Shown: positions 26,334 through 35,749, numbered from the stretch's first letter. The stretch is DNA of 64,000 bases from Thermus oshimai DSM 12092 (GCF_000373145.1 NZ_KB890614.1:94042-158041), one strand, 5' to 3'. The notes: generated by a model not told the origin, from the sequence alone. Program-made: numbers and translations.

Positions 26334-28052
26334 ATGCGGCGCCTGGTTCCCCTTCTCCTGGGGCTGGGCCTGGCCTGGGCCCAGTACGACCTGGTGGTCT
26401 ACGGCGGCACCCCCCAAGGGGTGACGGCGGCCGTGGCCGCGGCGGAGGAGGGCCTAAAGGTCCTCCTCCTGGAGCCCTCGGACCGGCTGGGGGGCGTCCT
26501 CACCCGGGGGTGGCTGGCCACCTGGGACCTGGCGCGGGACAAGGAGGGCCTCCTCCAGGGGGGGCTTTTCCGGAAGCTCTACCAGCGCCTTGGGGGAGAG
26601 GCCTCCTTTGACGTGGCCGACGCGGAAGGGGCCCTAAGGGCCATGGCCGAGGGGGCGGGGGTGGAGGTGCGCCTCCAAGAGCCCCTTCTGGAGGCGGAGG
26701 TGGAGGAGGGGCGCCTTCTCGCCCTCAAGACCCCTTCGGGCCGCCTCGAGGCCCCCCTCTTCCTCGACGCCAGCGACACCGCCGAGCTGGCCTACCGTGC
26801 GGGGGCGGCCTTCACCCTGGGGCGGGAGGACACGGGGCTGGACCGGAGGCAGATGGCCGCCACCCTGGTCTTCCGCCTGGAGGGCGTTCCCTGGGGGGCG
26901 GTCTTCCTGGCCCTCAACTTTGAAGGCCAGGTGCGGCGCACAGGGGCAGGGGCCTGGGGCCGGAGCGGCTGGGGCTTCGCCGAGCTGGTGCGGGGCTACG
27001 CCCCGAGCGACCCCGCCCGCTTCCACCTCCGGGGCCTGAACCTGGCCCGCCAGGAGGACGGGGGCCTTCTGGTGAACGCCCTCTTGCTCTTCGGGGTGGA
27101 CGGCACCGACCCCCTTTCGGTGGAGGAGGCCCGGGCCCGGGCGGCCAAGGAGGCCGAGCGGGTGGTGGAGTACCTTAAGGCGAAAGACCCCCTGATCTTC
27201 GGCACCGCCCGCCTCTCGGGCACCGCCTTCGCCCTCTACCTGCGGGAAACCCGCCACCTCCAGGCCCTGTACCGCCTGAGGGCCGAGGAGGTCCTTTTGG
27301 GCAAGACCTTCCCCGACGCCGTGGCCTTAGGGGGCTACCCCCTGGACGGCCAGGCCTACTTCCCCGGGGAAACCCCCTACCTCTTGGGAACCCCCGCGCC
27401 CTATGGGGTCCCTTTCCGCTCTCTGGTGCCCAAAGGCCTCAAAAACCTCCTGGTGGTCTCCCAGGCCGCGGGCTTTGACAGCGTGGCCGCCTTCTCCGCC
27501 CGGGTGGTGCCCTTAGGGATGGCCCTGGGGGAGGCCGCGGGGGTGGCCGCGGCCCTCCTCCGCCGGAGCCCCTGGACCGGCCTCCAGCCCACCCCCCTGC
27601 CCGACTTCGCCGCCTTCGCCGAGAGCCCCGGGGCCATCCGCAAGCTCCAGGAGAGGCTTCTTGCCCGGGGGGCCCGGCTTTTCCCGGCGGAAAAGCCCCC
27701 GGCCTCGGAGGAGGGGAAGCGGGGGTACAAGGAGGCCATAGCCCTCCTCCGGCGGGGCCTCTTCGCCGGGCCCTACCATCTGGAGGGGCGCTTGGGGCTG
27801 GGGGCCCCCATCCTCCTGGGGGACTTCCTGGCGAACCTCGAGCACTACTACCGCGCCCGGGGGCTGGAGGACCCCCTGAGGGTGGTCCTGAAGGCCCGGG
27901 AGCTCCACGCGGGGGCCCCCCTGCATCAGCCCCTGGAGCGCGCCCTCCTCAACCACCTCCTCCGGGCCCTGGGCGAGCCCCCCCTCCCTGGCCCCGAGGG
28001 CCCCATCTCCCGCGGGGAGGCGGCGGTCCTCCTCTTCCGGCTTCTGCCATAA
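26334..28052 (+). CDS. Secreted FAD-dependent oxidoreductase
   Basis: 572 residues with a short signal peptide (MRRLVPLLLGLGLAWAQ). The dinucleotide-binding motif YDLVVYGGTPQGVTAAVAAA follows, then GGVLTRGW and a C-terminal VVSQAAGFDSVAAF segment. The pattern belongs to the pfam FAD_oxidored group of exported flavoproteins with no settled reaction. The last 20 residues (GPISRGEAAVLLFRLLP) look like a piece of an S-layer homology motif. It is probably cotranscribed with the preceding gene. Confidence 0.8.
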   Translation: MRRLVPLLLGLGLAWAQYDLVVYGGTPQGVTAAVAAAEEGLKVLLLEPSDRLGGVLTRGWLATWDLARDKEGLLQGGLFRKLYQRLGGEASFDVADAEGALRAMAEGAGVEVRLQEPLLEAEVEEGRLLALKTPSGRLEAPLFLDASDTAELAYRAGAAFTLGREDTGLDRRQMAATLVFRLEGVPWGAVFLALNFEGQVRRTGAGAWGRSGWGFAELVRGYAPSDPARFHLRGLNLARQEDGGLLVNALLLFGVDGTDPLSVEEARARAAKEAERVVEYLKAKDPLIFGTARLSGTAFALYLRETRHLQALYRLRAEEVLLGKTFPDAVALGGYPLDGQAYFPGETPYLLGTPAPYGVPFRSLVPKGLKNLLVVSQAAGFDSVAAFSARVVPLGMALGEAAGVAAALLRRSPWTGLQPTPLPDFAAFAESPGAIRKLQERLLARGARLFPAEKPPASEEGKRGYKEAIALLRRGLFAGPYHLEGRLGLGAPILLGDFLANLEHYYRARGLEDPLRVVLKARELHAGAPLHQPLERALLNHLLRALGEPPLPGPEGPISRGEAAVLLFRLLP

Positions 28053-28062
28053 TGGCGGCAGG

Positions 28063-28557
28063 GTGCTGGCCGTCTTGCTCCTCCCGGAGTTCAGCGAGCT
28101 GGAAGCCGCCCTTTTCCTCGAGGCCGCCCGCAGGCTCGGCCTTCCCGCCTACACCGTGGCCAAGGGGCGGAAGGGGACCCCGGCCCTGGCGGGCTCCGTC
28201 TGGACCCCCACCTACGCCTTCCCCGCGGCCCCCCCTCCTACGGCCCTCCTCATCCCCGCGGCCAGGCGGCCCGAGCGCATGGCCCAGGACCCCGCCTACC
28301 TGGACTTCCTCTCCGCCCTTTGGGAGGGGCTGGAGGCGGTCTTTTTGGGATCCAACGCCCACCTCTTCCTGGCGGAGGCGGGGCGGCTGCCCTCCCCCGT
28401 GGCCGCAGGGGGCGAGGTGGGGGAGGCCCTAAAGGCCCGGGGCTACGCCCTCCTGCCCGGGCCCTTCGCCCGCACGGGGAAGGTCTACGGCACCGCCGGC
28501 GGGCTTGCCCTCCTTTCCGCTTTGGCGGACTGGGTTGGGAAAGAGGTTGCCCTTTAA
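28063..28557 (+). CDS. DJ-1/PfpI-like protein (class I amidotransferase fold)
   Basis: 164 residues. AVLLLPEFSELEAALFLEAARRLG and the strand-turn ALLIPAARRPE fit the DJ-1/PfpI fold, but the usual nucleophile Cys is missing; the equivalent region reads AVFLGSNAHLFLAEAG. It may be a non-catalytic sensor. The start is GTG 28063, 10 bp after the oxidoreductase. Assignment is tentative. Confidence 0.5.
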   Translation: MLAVLLLPEFSELEAALFLEAARRLGLPAYTVAKGRKGTPALAGSVWTPTYAFPAAPPPTALLIPAARRPERMAQDPAYLDFLSALWEGLEAVFLGSNAHLFLAEAGRLPSPVAAGGEVGEALKARGYALLPGPFARTGKVYGTAGGLALLSALADWVGKEVAL

Positions 28558-28576
28558 GTTTGAACTCAAGTACACT
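28545..28576 (+). promoter_or_regulatory. TetR-gene promoter with possible operator
   Basis: TTGCCC, an 18-bp spacer containing the near-palindrome TTGAACTCAA, and TACACT. The box is 6 nt from the start codon. Confidence 0.55.
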
Positions 28577-28582
28577 TTCCCC

Positions 28583-29179
28583 ATGGGCGTACGGGAGCAC
28601 CAAAAGAAGCGCCGCCGGGAGCGGATCTTCCGCGCGGCCATGGAGCTTTTCCGCACCCGGGGCTTTCACGGGACCACCGCCACGGACATCGCCAAGGCGG
28701 CCCACGTTTCCCGGGGGACCTTCTTCAACTACTTCCCCTATAAGGAGGCCGTGCTTTTGGACTACGGGAGCCTCCTCCTTGCGGGCCTTAGGGAGGAGGT
28801 GCGGAAGCGCCTGGCCGGGGGGGAGGACCCCCTCGCCCTCCTCCGCCTCATCTTCGCCCGCCTGAGCGAGGCCACCCGCCAGGAAAAAGACCTCCTCCTC
28901 CCCCTCCTCTACGAGCTCTTAAACCCCGACCCCCTAAGGGCCAAGGCCGCCTTTGAGGCCCTGCCCCTGGGGGATCTTTTGGCGGAGGTGTTAAAGCCCT
29001 TAAGGGAAAAGGGGCTGGTGCGGCAGGACATGTCCTTGGAGCGCATGGGGCGCACCCTGGCGGACCTCTACTTCCTCTCCGCCCTGCGCTGGGCCGCCTA
29101 CACCCCCCACCGGGACCTGGACCAGGAGATTGAGCGCTCCCTAAGGATCGGCCTCGAGGGCATCCTGGTCCGCCCCTAG
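28583..29179 (+). CDS. TetR-family transcriptional regulator
   Basis: 198 residues. The N-terminal HTH (FHGTTATDIAKAAHVSRGTFFNYF) is typical, and the C-terminal ligand domain is all-helical. A TACACT -10 ends 6 nt before the ATG with TTGCCC 18 bp upstream, so the transcript is leaderless. The 10-bp near-palindrome TTGAACTCAA inside the spacer is a candidate autoregulatory operator. The target genes are unknown; the adjacent DJ-1-like/oxidoreductase genes are candidates. It overlaps convergent murE by 39 bp. Confidence 0.88.
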   Translation: MGVREHQKKRRRERIFRAAMELFRTRGFHGTTATDIAKAAHVSRGTFFNYFPYKEAVLLDYGSLLLAGLREEVRKRLAGGEDPLALLRLIFARLSEATRQEKDLLLPLLYELLNPDPLRAKAAFEALPLGDLLAEVLKPLREKGLVRQDMSLERMGRTLADLYFLSALRWAAYTPHRDLDQEIERSLRIGLEGILVRP

Positions 29180-30601
29180 GGCCTCCAGGGCCACCTTGCG
29201 CTCGTCCCAAGGCAGGGCGAGGAGGCCCCTTTCCAGGGTGCTTTCGTGCCCCTTGCCCGCGAGGAGCACCGTGTCCCCGGGCCGGGCCTCCCGGATGGCC
29301 CGGAAGATGGCCTCCTTGCGGTCCGGCACCAGCTCAAAGACCCCCTCCTCCTCCCGGGCCGAGCGGGCCAGGGCCTCGAGGATGGCCTCCAGGGGCTCCG
29401 TGCGGTGGTCCTCCTCGGTGAAGAAGGTCTTGTCCGCAAACCTAGCGGCCACCCGCCCGATGTCCCGCCGGCGGTTCGGGTCCCTTTCCCCCGCGGCCCC
29501 CACCACCAGGAGGAGGCGGCCCTTTGTGGTCTTGCGCAAGGTTTTCAGGGCCTCCTCCAGGCTTTTCCCGGTGTGGGCGAAGTCAATGACCACCCGGAAG
29601 GGCACCCTTTGCACCACCTCCATCCGCCCCCTGACCCCCTTGAAGCTGGAAAGCCCCTCCAGCACTGCCCCAAGCCCCACCCCGAAGGCGAGGGCGGCGG
29701 CGGAGGCCGCCAGGGCGTTTTCCAGGTTGTAGGCCCCAAGGAGGGGCAAAAAGGCCTCCCCCCCGCCCCAAGGGGTTTCCAGACGGAAGCGAAGCCCCTC
29801 CGGCGTCTCCTTTAGGCCCTCCCCCCGCACCTCCCCCCCCTCGCCGAAGAGGAGGTGGGGCCGTGCTTTAAAGGCCTCCAGGTGGGGGAGCCTGGCGTTC
29901 AGCACGGCGAGCTCCGAGCGTTCCACCAGAAGGGCCTTGGCCCGGAAGTAGGCCTCCGGGGTGCCGTGGAGGTCCAGGTGGTCGTCGGGGTAGAAGCTCA
30001 CGAAGACCCCCACCCGGTAGGAAAGCCCCTCCACCCGCTTCAAGGCCAGGGCGTGGCTGGAGACCTCCAGCACGGCCGCCTTCAGCCCCCGGTCCAGGGC
30101 CTCCCGCAGGAAGCCGTAGACCTCGGGGGCCTCGGGGGTGGTGAAGTGCCCGATGGGGGCTCGCTCCTCTTCCCCCAGGCGGAGGCCCACGGTGGAGAGG
30201 AGGGCGGAAGGGATGCCCCCCCGTTCCAGGAGGTGGTGGAGGAGGGCCGAGGTGGTGCTCTTCCCCTTGGACCCCGTGACCCCGAGGAGGGGAAGGGCCC
30301 GCTCCGGGTGGCCATGAAAGCGGGCGGAAAGCGCCGCCAGGGCCTTGCGGCCATCCTCCACCCGGAGGTAGGGGACGGGGAGGGCGAGGGGCCTTTCCCC
30401 CACCACGGCGATGGCCCCCCGGCGGAGGGCCTCTTCTATGAAGTCGTGCCCGTCCAGGGGCTTCCGGTGGGGCAGGGGCACCCCGGGGACGGCCACGAAG
30501 ACGTAGCCTTCCTCCACCCGCCTCGAGTCCAGGGTAAGCCCCCGCACGGGGAGGGGCGGGGCCTCTAGGCCGAAGGGGGCGAAGAGCTCCTTTAGGGTCA
30601 T
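29141..30601 (-). CDS. murE: UDP-MurNAc-tripeptide ligase MurE
   Basis: Adds the third amino acid to the peptidoglycan stem in the cytoplasm. 486 residues with TGSKGKSTTSALLHHLL (ATP), VLEVSSHALAL and the C-terminal ligand domain. Where diaminopimelate enzymes carry DNPRxE, this protein has EEDHRTEP. That fits the Thermus peptidoglycan, which contains L-ornithine at position 3, so ornithine is the probable substrate. It overlaps the kinase gene upstream as ATGA and ends the argS operon. Confidence 0.93.
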   Translation of the reverse strand: MTLKELFAPFGLEAPPLPVRGLTLDSRRVEEGYVFVAVPGVPLPHRKPLDGHDFIEEALRRGAIAVVGERPLALPVPYLRVEDGRKALAALSARFHGHPERALPLLGVTGSKGKSTTSALLHHLLERGGIPSALLSTVGLRLGEEERAPIGHFTTPEAPEVYGFLREALDRGLKAAVLEVSSHALALKRVEGLSYRVGVFVSFYPDDHLDLHGTPEAYFRAKALLVERSELAVLNARLPHLEAFKARPHLLFGEGGEVRGEGLKETPEGLRFRLETPWGGGEAFLPLLGAYNLENALAASAAALAFGVGLGAVLEGLSSFKGVRGRMEVVQRVPFRVVIDFAHTGKSLEEALKTLRKTTKGRLLLVVGAAGERDPNRRRDIGRVAARFADKTFFTEEDHRTEPLEAILEALARSAREEEGVFELVPDRKEAIFRAIREARPGDTVLLAGKGHESTLERGLLALPWDERKVALEALGADQDALEADP

Positions 30602-31197
30602 AGCCGCCTCCGGATCTCTTCCAGAAGTGCCCTCTGGGCCGCTTCGTCCTCCACGAAGTCCACCCGGTCCCCCTCCACCACGTACACGGGCGAAAGCCGC
30701 CAGGAGGCCACGAACTCCTCGTACAGCGCGTTTAGCCCCTGGAGGTAGGCCTCGGATAGGGCCTTCTCAAAGGGGCGGCCCCGCTTGGCGATGCGGCGCT
30801 TCAGGGTGGGGAGGCCCGCCCGGATGTAGACCAGGAGGTCGGGGGGGCGGAGGGTTGGGGCCACGCTCCGGTAGAGCTCCAGGTAGGTCCGCCAGTCCCG
30901 CTCCGAGAGGTGGCCCAGGCGGTGGAGGTGCTGGGCGAAGACCAGGGCGTCCTCGTGGACGGTGCGGTCCTGCACCACCTTCCCCTCCTGCACCTCCTCT
31001 CGGTGCTGGCGCAGGCGGTGGGCCAGGAAGAAGACCTGGGAGTGGAAGGCGTACCGCCCCATGTCCCGGTAGAAGTCCTCCAGATAGGGGTTCTCGCTCA
31101 CCGCCTCGTAGACCGGCCTTAGGCCGAAGGCCTCCGCCAGAAGGGCGGTGAGGGAGGTCTTGCCGCTTCCGATGTTTCCGGCCACCGCCAGGTACAT
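30598..31197 (-). CDS. Deoxynucleoside kinase, first of a tandem pair
   Basis: 199 residues; P-loop GNIGSGKT (8-15), EAVSENPYLEDFYRD, the lid RRIAKRGRPFE and the dNK-type VVQDRTVHED motif. The family phosphorylates deoxyadenosine/deoxyguanosine/deoxycytidine for salvage. It is a paralogue of the next protein. In other bacteria such pairs encode complementary kinases that may form heterodimers. Which base is used cannot be read from sequence alone. Confidence 0.88.
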   Translation of the reverse strand: MYLAVAGNIGSGKTSLTALLAEAFGLRPVYEAVSENPYLEDFYRDMGRYAFHSQVFFLAHRLRQHREEVQEGKVVQDRTVHEDALVFAQHLHRLGHLSERDWRTYLELYRSVAPTLRPPDLLVYIRAGLPTLKRRIAKRGRPFEKALSEAYLQGLNALYEEFVASWRLSPVYVVEGDRVDFVEDEAAQRALLEEIRRRL

Positions 31198-31205
31198 AGG
31201 GCCTC

Positions 31206-31799
31206 CTAGAGGGCAAGCCTCTCCCGCACCAGCCCCACCACCCGCTCTAGGTCCTTCCCCCCGGGCCGGTAGTCCAGCCCCTCCGCCTCCAGGACCAGAA
31301 GGGGGTGGGGGTAGCGGGCGAAGTGGCGGTCGTAGGCCTGGAGGAGGGCCTCCAGGTAGCCGGGGTCCATGCCCCGCTCAAAGGGCCGCCCCCGGCGGGC
31401 GATGCGTTCCAGGAGGACGGGCACCGGGGCCCGCAGGTACAGGGTGAGGTCGGGCGGGGGGAGCCTTAGGGCGAGCTCCCGGTAGAGGTCCTGGTAGAGG
31501 TCCCACTCGGGGCCCTCGAGGGTGAGGCTGGCGAAGAGGGCGTCCTTGTCAAAGAGGTAGTCCGCCACCACCCCCCCGAAAAGCCGCCGCTGGGCCAGGG
31601 GCAAAAGCTGCCGGTAGCGGGAGAGGAGGAAGAAGACCTGGGTCTTGAAGGCGTAGCGGGCCCGGTCCTGGTAGAAGAGGGGCAGGAAGGGGTTTTCCTC
31701 CACCACCTCCAGAAGGGGCTCTAACCCCAGGGCCTCCGCCAGGGCCTTGGCCAGGGTGGTCTTGCCCACCCCGATGGGGCCTTCCACCGCCAGGTACAC
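31206..31799 (-). CDS. Deoxynucleoside kinase, second of a tandem pair
   Basis: 197 residues with P-loop GPIGVGKT (8-15), EENPFLPLFYQD, VVADYLFDKD and the lid RIARRGRPFERG. Only moderately similar to the neighbouring kinase, so substrate preferences probably differ. It starts 3 bp after the protease gene and ends 8 bp before its paralogue. Confidence 0.88.
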   Translation of the reverse strand: MYLAVEGPIGVGKTTLAKALAEALGLEPLLEVVEENPFLPLFYQDRARYAFKTQVFFLLSRYRQLLPLAQRRLFGGVVADYLFDKDALFASLTLEGPEWDLYQDLYRELALRLPPPDLTLYLRAPVPVLLERIARRGRPFERGMDPGYLEALLQAYDRHFARYPHPLLVLEAEGLDYRPGGKDLERVVGLVRERLAL

Positions 31800-31802
31800 C
31801 CC

Positions 31803-32849
31803 TCACCTCCTGGGCCGGGCCACCATGGTGAGGGTGACCTCCAGCCTCCGGCCCTCCCGCCAAAGCTGCAGGCGCACCCGGTCCCCCGGGCGGTGGCGGG
31901 CCAGGAGGCGCACCACGTCGGCCTTGTCCTTTACCGCCTGGCCCTCCACCGCCAGGATCACGTCCCCCAGGGCCAGAAGCCGCCCCTGGGCGTCCCGCTG
32001 GGCCCCCCTAAGCCCGGCCCGGGCCGCGGGGGAGCCCGGCTCCACCTTGTCCACCATGGCCCCCTGGACGGTGGTGAGGCCCACGGCCCTGAGGAGCACC
32101 GGGGGAAGCTCGTCCAGGGAGACCAGGCTCGCCCCCAGCCACCCCCTTTGGGGGATGCCGAAGCGCTCGAGGTCCTGGATGCTCTGGGCCACCAGCTCCC
32201 CCGGCACGGCCACCCCGATCCCCCCCACCCCCGCGGGGCCCCCGATCACGTCCGCCACCACCCCGATGACCTCCCCCTGGAGGCTCAGGAGGGGGCTTCC
32301 CGAGTTCCCCACCGTGAGGGGGGCATCCGTGAAGAGGTACTCCCCCACCTCCGCCCCCACGCTGGGGTCGGGGGTGGGCACCTCCAAGGGCCCCACCCCG
32401 GAGAGGATGCCGTAGGAGGCCAAAGGCCCCTGCCCGTAGGGGAAGCCCACCAGCACCACCCCCATCCCCAGGGGCAGGCTGCGGGCGGGGGTTTTGGTGA
32501 GGGTGAGGACCCTGGGGGCCTGCACCCCCCGCACGGTGAGGAGGGCGATGTCGATCCCCGGGTCCACGGCGAAGCGCTCCGCGGGGTAGGTGCGCCCGTC
32601 GGAAAGCCGCACGGTGAGGTCGGTGAGGTCCCGGACCACGTGGTAGTTGGTCACCACCCGGATGGGGCTCACGAAGAACCCCGTCCCCACCACCCCTTCC
32701 TCCCCCGGGGCGAGGGGGGTGCCCTGGACCCGCACCACCGCGGGCAGGGCTTTCCCGATGACCCCGCTCCTCGCCACCTCCTCGGGGGCTACCAGGCGCT
32801 GGGCCAGGGCGAAGAGCAAAAGCGCGAAGGTTAGGCTTAGGAACCGCAC
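31803..32849 (-). CDS. HtrA/DegP-type serine protease with PDZ domain
   Basis: 348 residues from GTG 32849, which follows GGAGGCGCC. It has a signal peptide or anchor (FLSLTFALLLFALAQ), the trypsin-like domain with His in VTNYHVV, Asp in GIDIALL and Ser in TVGNSGSPL, and one C-terminal PDZ domain (AGLRGAQRDAQGRLLALGDVI). It degrades or refolds damaged envelope proteins. It sits between argS and the deoxynucleoside kinases with short spacings. Confidence 0.92.
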   Translation of the reverse strand: MRFLSLTFALLLFALAQRLVAPEEVARSGVIGKALPAVVRVQGTPLAPGEEGVVGTGFFVSPIRVVTNYHVVRDLTDLTVRLSDGRTYPAERFAVDPGIDIALLTVRGVQAPRVLTLTKTPARSLPLGMGVVLVGFPYGQGPLASYGILSGVGPLEVPTPDPSVGAEVGEYLFTDAPLTVGNSGSPLLSLQGEVIGVVADVIGGPAGVGGIGVAVPGELVAQSIQDLERFGIPQRGWLGASLVSLDELPPVLLRAVGLTTVQGAMVDKVEPGSPAARAGLRGAQRDAQGRLLALGDVILAVEGQAVKDKADVVRLLARHRPGDRVRLQLWREGRRLEVTLTMVARPRR

Positions 32850-32882
32850 GGCGCCTCCCCTTTCCCCAGTGTACCGGGGCAC

Positions 32883-34661
32883 CTACATCACCTCGGGGGC
32901 GGGGATGCCGAGAAGCCCAAGCCCCGTGGACAGGGTCTTCTGCAGGCTTTCCACCAGGGCCAGGCGGAGCTCCCTCAGGCCCTCCTCCGCGGTGAGCACC
33001 GCTGTAGCGGGCCTGCCCCCCTCCTTGGCGTTGTAGTAGGCGTTCCACGCCGCGGCGAGGTCTAGGAGGTACTGGGCGAGGATGTGGGGGGTCTTCTCCT
33101 CCGCGCTCTCCAAGGCCGCCTCTTCAAAGTCCAGAAGGGCCAGGGCCAGGGCCCGCTCGTAGGGGGTGGCCTTGGCGAGGTGGGGCCGGCCCCAGCTCCC
33201 CGCTTTCCTCAGGATGGCGTGGGCCCGGGCGTGGGCGTACTGCACGTAGGGCCCGGTGTCCCCGTCAAAGGAAAGGGCCTCGTCCAGGCGGAAGTCAATC
33301 TGCTTTCTGGGCTCGGTCTTGGCCATGGCGAAGCGGATGGCCCCCAGGGCCACTTCTCCCGCCGCCTTTTCCTTTTCCGGGTGGTCCGGGTTCTTCTCCT
33401 CAATCACCTTAAGGGCCCGCCGCTTCGCCTCTTCCAAGACCTCGTCCACGCTCACCGCAAGCCCTTTCCGCCCCGACATCTGCCGCCCTTCCAGGAGCAC
33501 GGTCTCGTAGGCCAGGTGGAAGGCTCCCCTGGCCAGGTCCTCCCGCCCCACCAGGGCCAGGGCCGCCCGCACCAGGGCCTGGGGGTGGCTCTGGCGCACG
33601 TCGATCACGTTGATGGTCTCCTGGGCCCTCGGGGTGTAGGGCTCGCCCTCGGGGGCGCTGGTCCTTAGGTCGGGGTAGAAGGGGTTCTCGTAGGGGCGGA
33701 AGCGGAGGCCCTCCAAAAGGCCCATCTTCCAGAACTGGAAGGCGATGTCCTTGGCGTAGTAGGTGGCGGCCCCGCCGGAGCGCACCAGGACGAAGTAGGG
33801 GTCCTCGAGGCCGGGGATGAAGGGGCTCGCGTCCATGACCAGGGCCCCCGCGTACTTCCCCTCCTCGGGCCGGAAGACGTGGGGGCTCTTTTCCAGAAGC
33901 CCCAGGGCCTTTTCCAAAAGCCCGGCGCGCACGATGTCGCTTTCCCAGACCAGAAGGTCGTAGTGGGCGTTTAGGGCCCGCATGGTGGCGAGCTGGGCCA
34001 GGAGGATGCGGTTCACCTCCCCCCGCAGCTCCCCCCGCTCCAGGGCGTGGAGGACCTCCTCTATGCCCTCCTGGAGCCTGGGGTAGTCGGGGTCCTGGTG
34101 GAGGCGCACGTAGGCCCGGCCCGCGAAGTGGTCGTACTTCTCCTTCCCGTCCCAGGTGAGGCCGTAGTGCCGGAGGGCGAAGAGGGTTTCCGCCGCCTGG
34201 CGGCCGGTGTCGTCAATGTAGTTCAGGACCAGGACCTTCCGGCCGGCAAAGCGCAGGATCCGGGCCAGGCTGTCCCCCAACACGATGTTCCTCAGGTGCC
34301 CCACGTGGAGCTCCTTGTTGGGGTTTACGGAGGTGTGCTCCAGGAGGACCAGGCCCTCCCTTTCCGGGAAGGGCGTTTTGGGCCTTAGGGCCTCCTCCAA
34401 AAGGGCCTCCGTGCGGATCCTGAAGTTCAGATACCCCCCCACGGGGATGGCCTCCTCCACGAAGGGGGGAAGCTCCATCCGGCCCTTTAGCTCCTCGGCG
34501 ATGGCCTGGGGGGGTTTCTTAAGCTCCTTGGCCAGGGCGAAGAGGGGGACCCCGTAGTCCCCCGGCTTGTCCTTGGGGGCCTTGGCCACCTTGAGCCTGA
34601 GGTCCAGGCCTAGGGTCTTGAGGGCGGTCTGTACGGCGTCTTCCAGGGCGCGGCGCACCAT
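32883..34661 (-). CDS. argS: Arginyl-tRNA synthetase
   Basis: 592 residues and highly similar to T. thermophilus ArgRS. NPNKELHVGHLRN holds the HIGH-type motif. GRQMSGRKG stands in the KMSKS position, as usual for ArgRS. The N-terminal Add1 domain and C-terminal anticodon-binding helices are complete, ending GIPAPEVM. ATG 34661 (MVRRALEDA) matches the homologue; an ATG at 34673 would add four residues. It heads the operon argS-htrA-two kinases-murE. Confidence 0.96.
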   Translation of the reverse strand: MVRRALEDAVQTALKTLGLDLRLKVAKAPKDKPGDYGVPLFALAKELKKPPQAIAEELKGRMELPPFVEEAIPVGGYLNFRIRTEALLEEALRPKTPFPEREGLVLLEHTSVNPNKELHVGHLRNIVLGDSLARILRFAGRKVLVLNYIDDTGRQAAETLFALRHYGLTWDGKEKYDHFAGRAYVRLHQDPDYPRLQEGIEEVLHALERGELRGEVNRILLAQLATMRALNAHYDLLVWESDIVRAGLLEKALGLLEKSPHVFRPEEGKYAGALVMDASPFIPGLEDPYFVLVRSGGAATYYAKDIAFQFWKMGLLEGLRFRPYENPFYPDLRTSAPEGEPYTPRAQETINVIDVRQSHPQALVRAALALVGREDLARGAFHLAYETVLLEGRQMSGRKGLAVSVDEVLEEAKRRALKVIEEKNPDHPEKEKAAGEVALGAIRFAMAKTEPRKQIDFRLDEALSFDGDTGPYVQYAHARAHAILRKAGSWGRPHLAKATPYERALALALLDFEEAALESAEEKTPHILAQYLLDLAAAWNAYYNAKEGGRPATAVLTAEEGLRELRLALVESLQKTLSTGLGLLGIPAPEVM

Positions 34662-34714
34662 CCCGGTCATCATACCGCGCCCTTTGCCTTCCCTAGGGGT
34701 AAGATGGAGGCCCT

Positions 34715-35749
34715 ATGAAGCGGTGGTTTTTCCTCCTTTTTATGGGCCCTGCCCTGGCCCAGGGCCTTCTCGCGGGCGGGCAGGGCCACAGCCTAGCGGT
34801 GGTCCAGGGGGTCCTTTGGGCTTGGGGCTGGAACTACGACGGGCAGGTGGGGGACGGTTCTTTCCTCAACCGCACCCGGCCGGTGAGGGTCTTGGAAGGC
34901 GTCCTCGGGGTGGCCGCGGGCAACCTCCACAGCCTGGTCCTCCTTCCCGATGGGCGGGTGCGCGCTTTCGGGGCAGGGGAGGCCGGTCAGCTTGGGGACG
35001 GCACCTTCGCCTCCAAGGGGCGGCCGGTGGAGCTTCCCCTTAGGGCCAGGGGCCTGGCCGCAGGCTATACCCATACCCTTCTCCTAGCCCAAGACGGCCG
35101 GGTGTACGCCGCGGGGAGCAACGAGGAGGGCCAGCTTGGGGACGGCACGCGCCGCCGCCGGAACGCCCTCGCCCCCGTGGAGGGCCTGCCCCCCATCCGC
35201 CAGGTGGCCGCGGGGTACTTCCACAGCCTGGCGGTGGCGGAAAACGGGGACCTCTACGTTTGGGGTAGCAACCTCTCGGGCCAGCTGGGCACGGGTACGG
35301 TGGAGTCCCTCCTAAGGCCAGCCAAAGTCCTGGCGGGGGTGGCGGCCGCCGTGGGCGGGGGCACCTTTAGCGCGGTCCTCCTAAGGGACGGGCGGGTCCT
35401 GGTCGCGGGGCTGGACAGCGCCACCTTCCGCCCCTTGGAGGGCCTGCCCAAGGCGGTGGCCCTGGCCGCGGGCCGGGCCCACCTCCTTGTCCTTGGGGAG
35501 GACGGCCGGGTGTACGCCCTGGGGGAGAACGAGATGGGCCAGCTGGGGGACGGGACCCAGGAGGGCCGCCTCGAGCCTAGGCCCGTGGAGGGCCTGGAAG
35601 GGGTGGTGGCTGTGGGGGCGGGGGACGCCCACAGCCTGGCCCTTCTCCGGGACGGCGGCCTCTTCGCTTGGGGGGACAACCGCTTCGGCCAACTGGGGGA
35701 CGGCACCCGGGAGATGCGCCTTAAGCCGGTGCGGGTCCGGCTTCCTTAA
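34715..35749 (+). CDS. Secreted RCC1-repeat beta-propeller protein
   Basis: 344 residues. A signal peptide (MKRWFFLLFMGPALAQG) is followed by about seven repeats of roughly 50 residues built on GQLGDGT and AxGxxHSLAL, the RCC1 (regulator of chromosome condensation) pattern. The signature recurs, for example GWNYDGQVGDG, GAGEAGQLGDG, GSNEEGQLGDG, GSNLSGQLGTG, GENEMGQLGDG and GDNRFGQLGDG. A closed seven-bladed propeller outside the cytoplasm is likely, perhaps a binding scaffold. A GGAGG RBS precedes the ATG. The 3' end overlaps uvrC by 29 bp. Confidence 0.9.
   Translation: MKRWFFLLFMGPALAQGLLAGGQGHSLAVVQGVLWAWGWNYDGQVGDGSFLNRTRPVRVLEGVLGVAAGNLHSLVLLPDGRVRAFGAGEAGQLGDGTFASKGRPVELPLRARGLAAGYTHTLLLAQDGRVYAAGSNEEGQLGDGTRRRRNALAPVEGLPPIRQVAAGYFHSLAVAENGDLYVWGSNLSGQLGTGTVESLLRPAKVLAGVAAAVGGGTFSAVLLRDGRVLVAGLDSATFRPLEGLPKAVALAAGRAHLLVLGEDGRVYALGENEMGQLGDGTQEGRLEPRPVEGLEGVVAVGAGDAHSLALLRDGGLFAWGDNRFGQLGDGTREMRLKPVRVRLP

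Noticed and set aside
34715..35749. DNA-level tandem repeat or CRISPR-like array
   Set aside because: The repeated GQLGDGT units are protein repeats of an RCC1 propeller with diverged codons. No array of identical repeats with spacers was found in the window.
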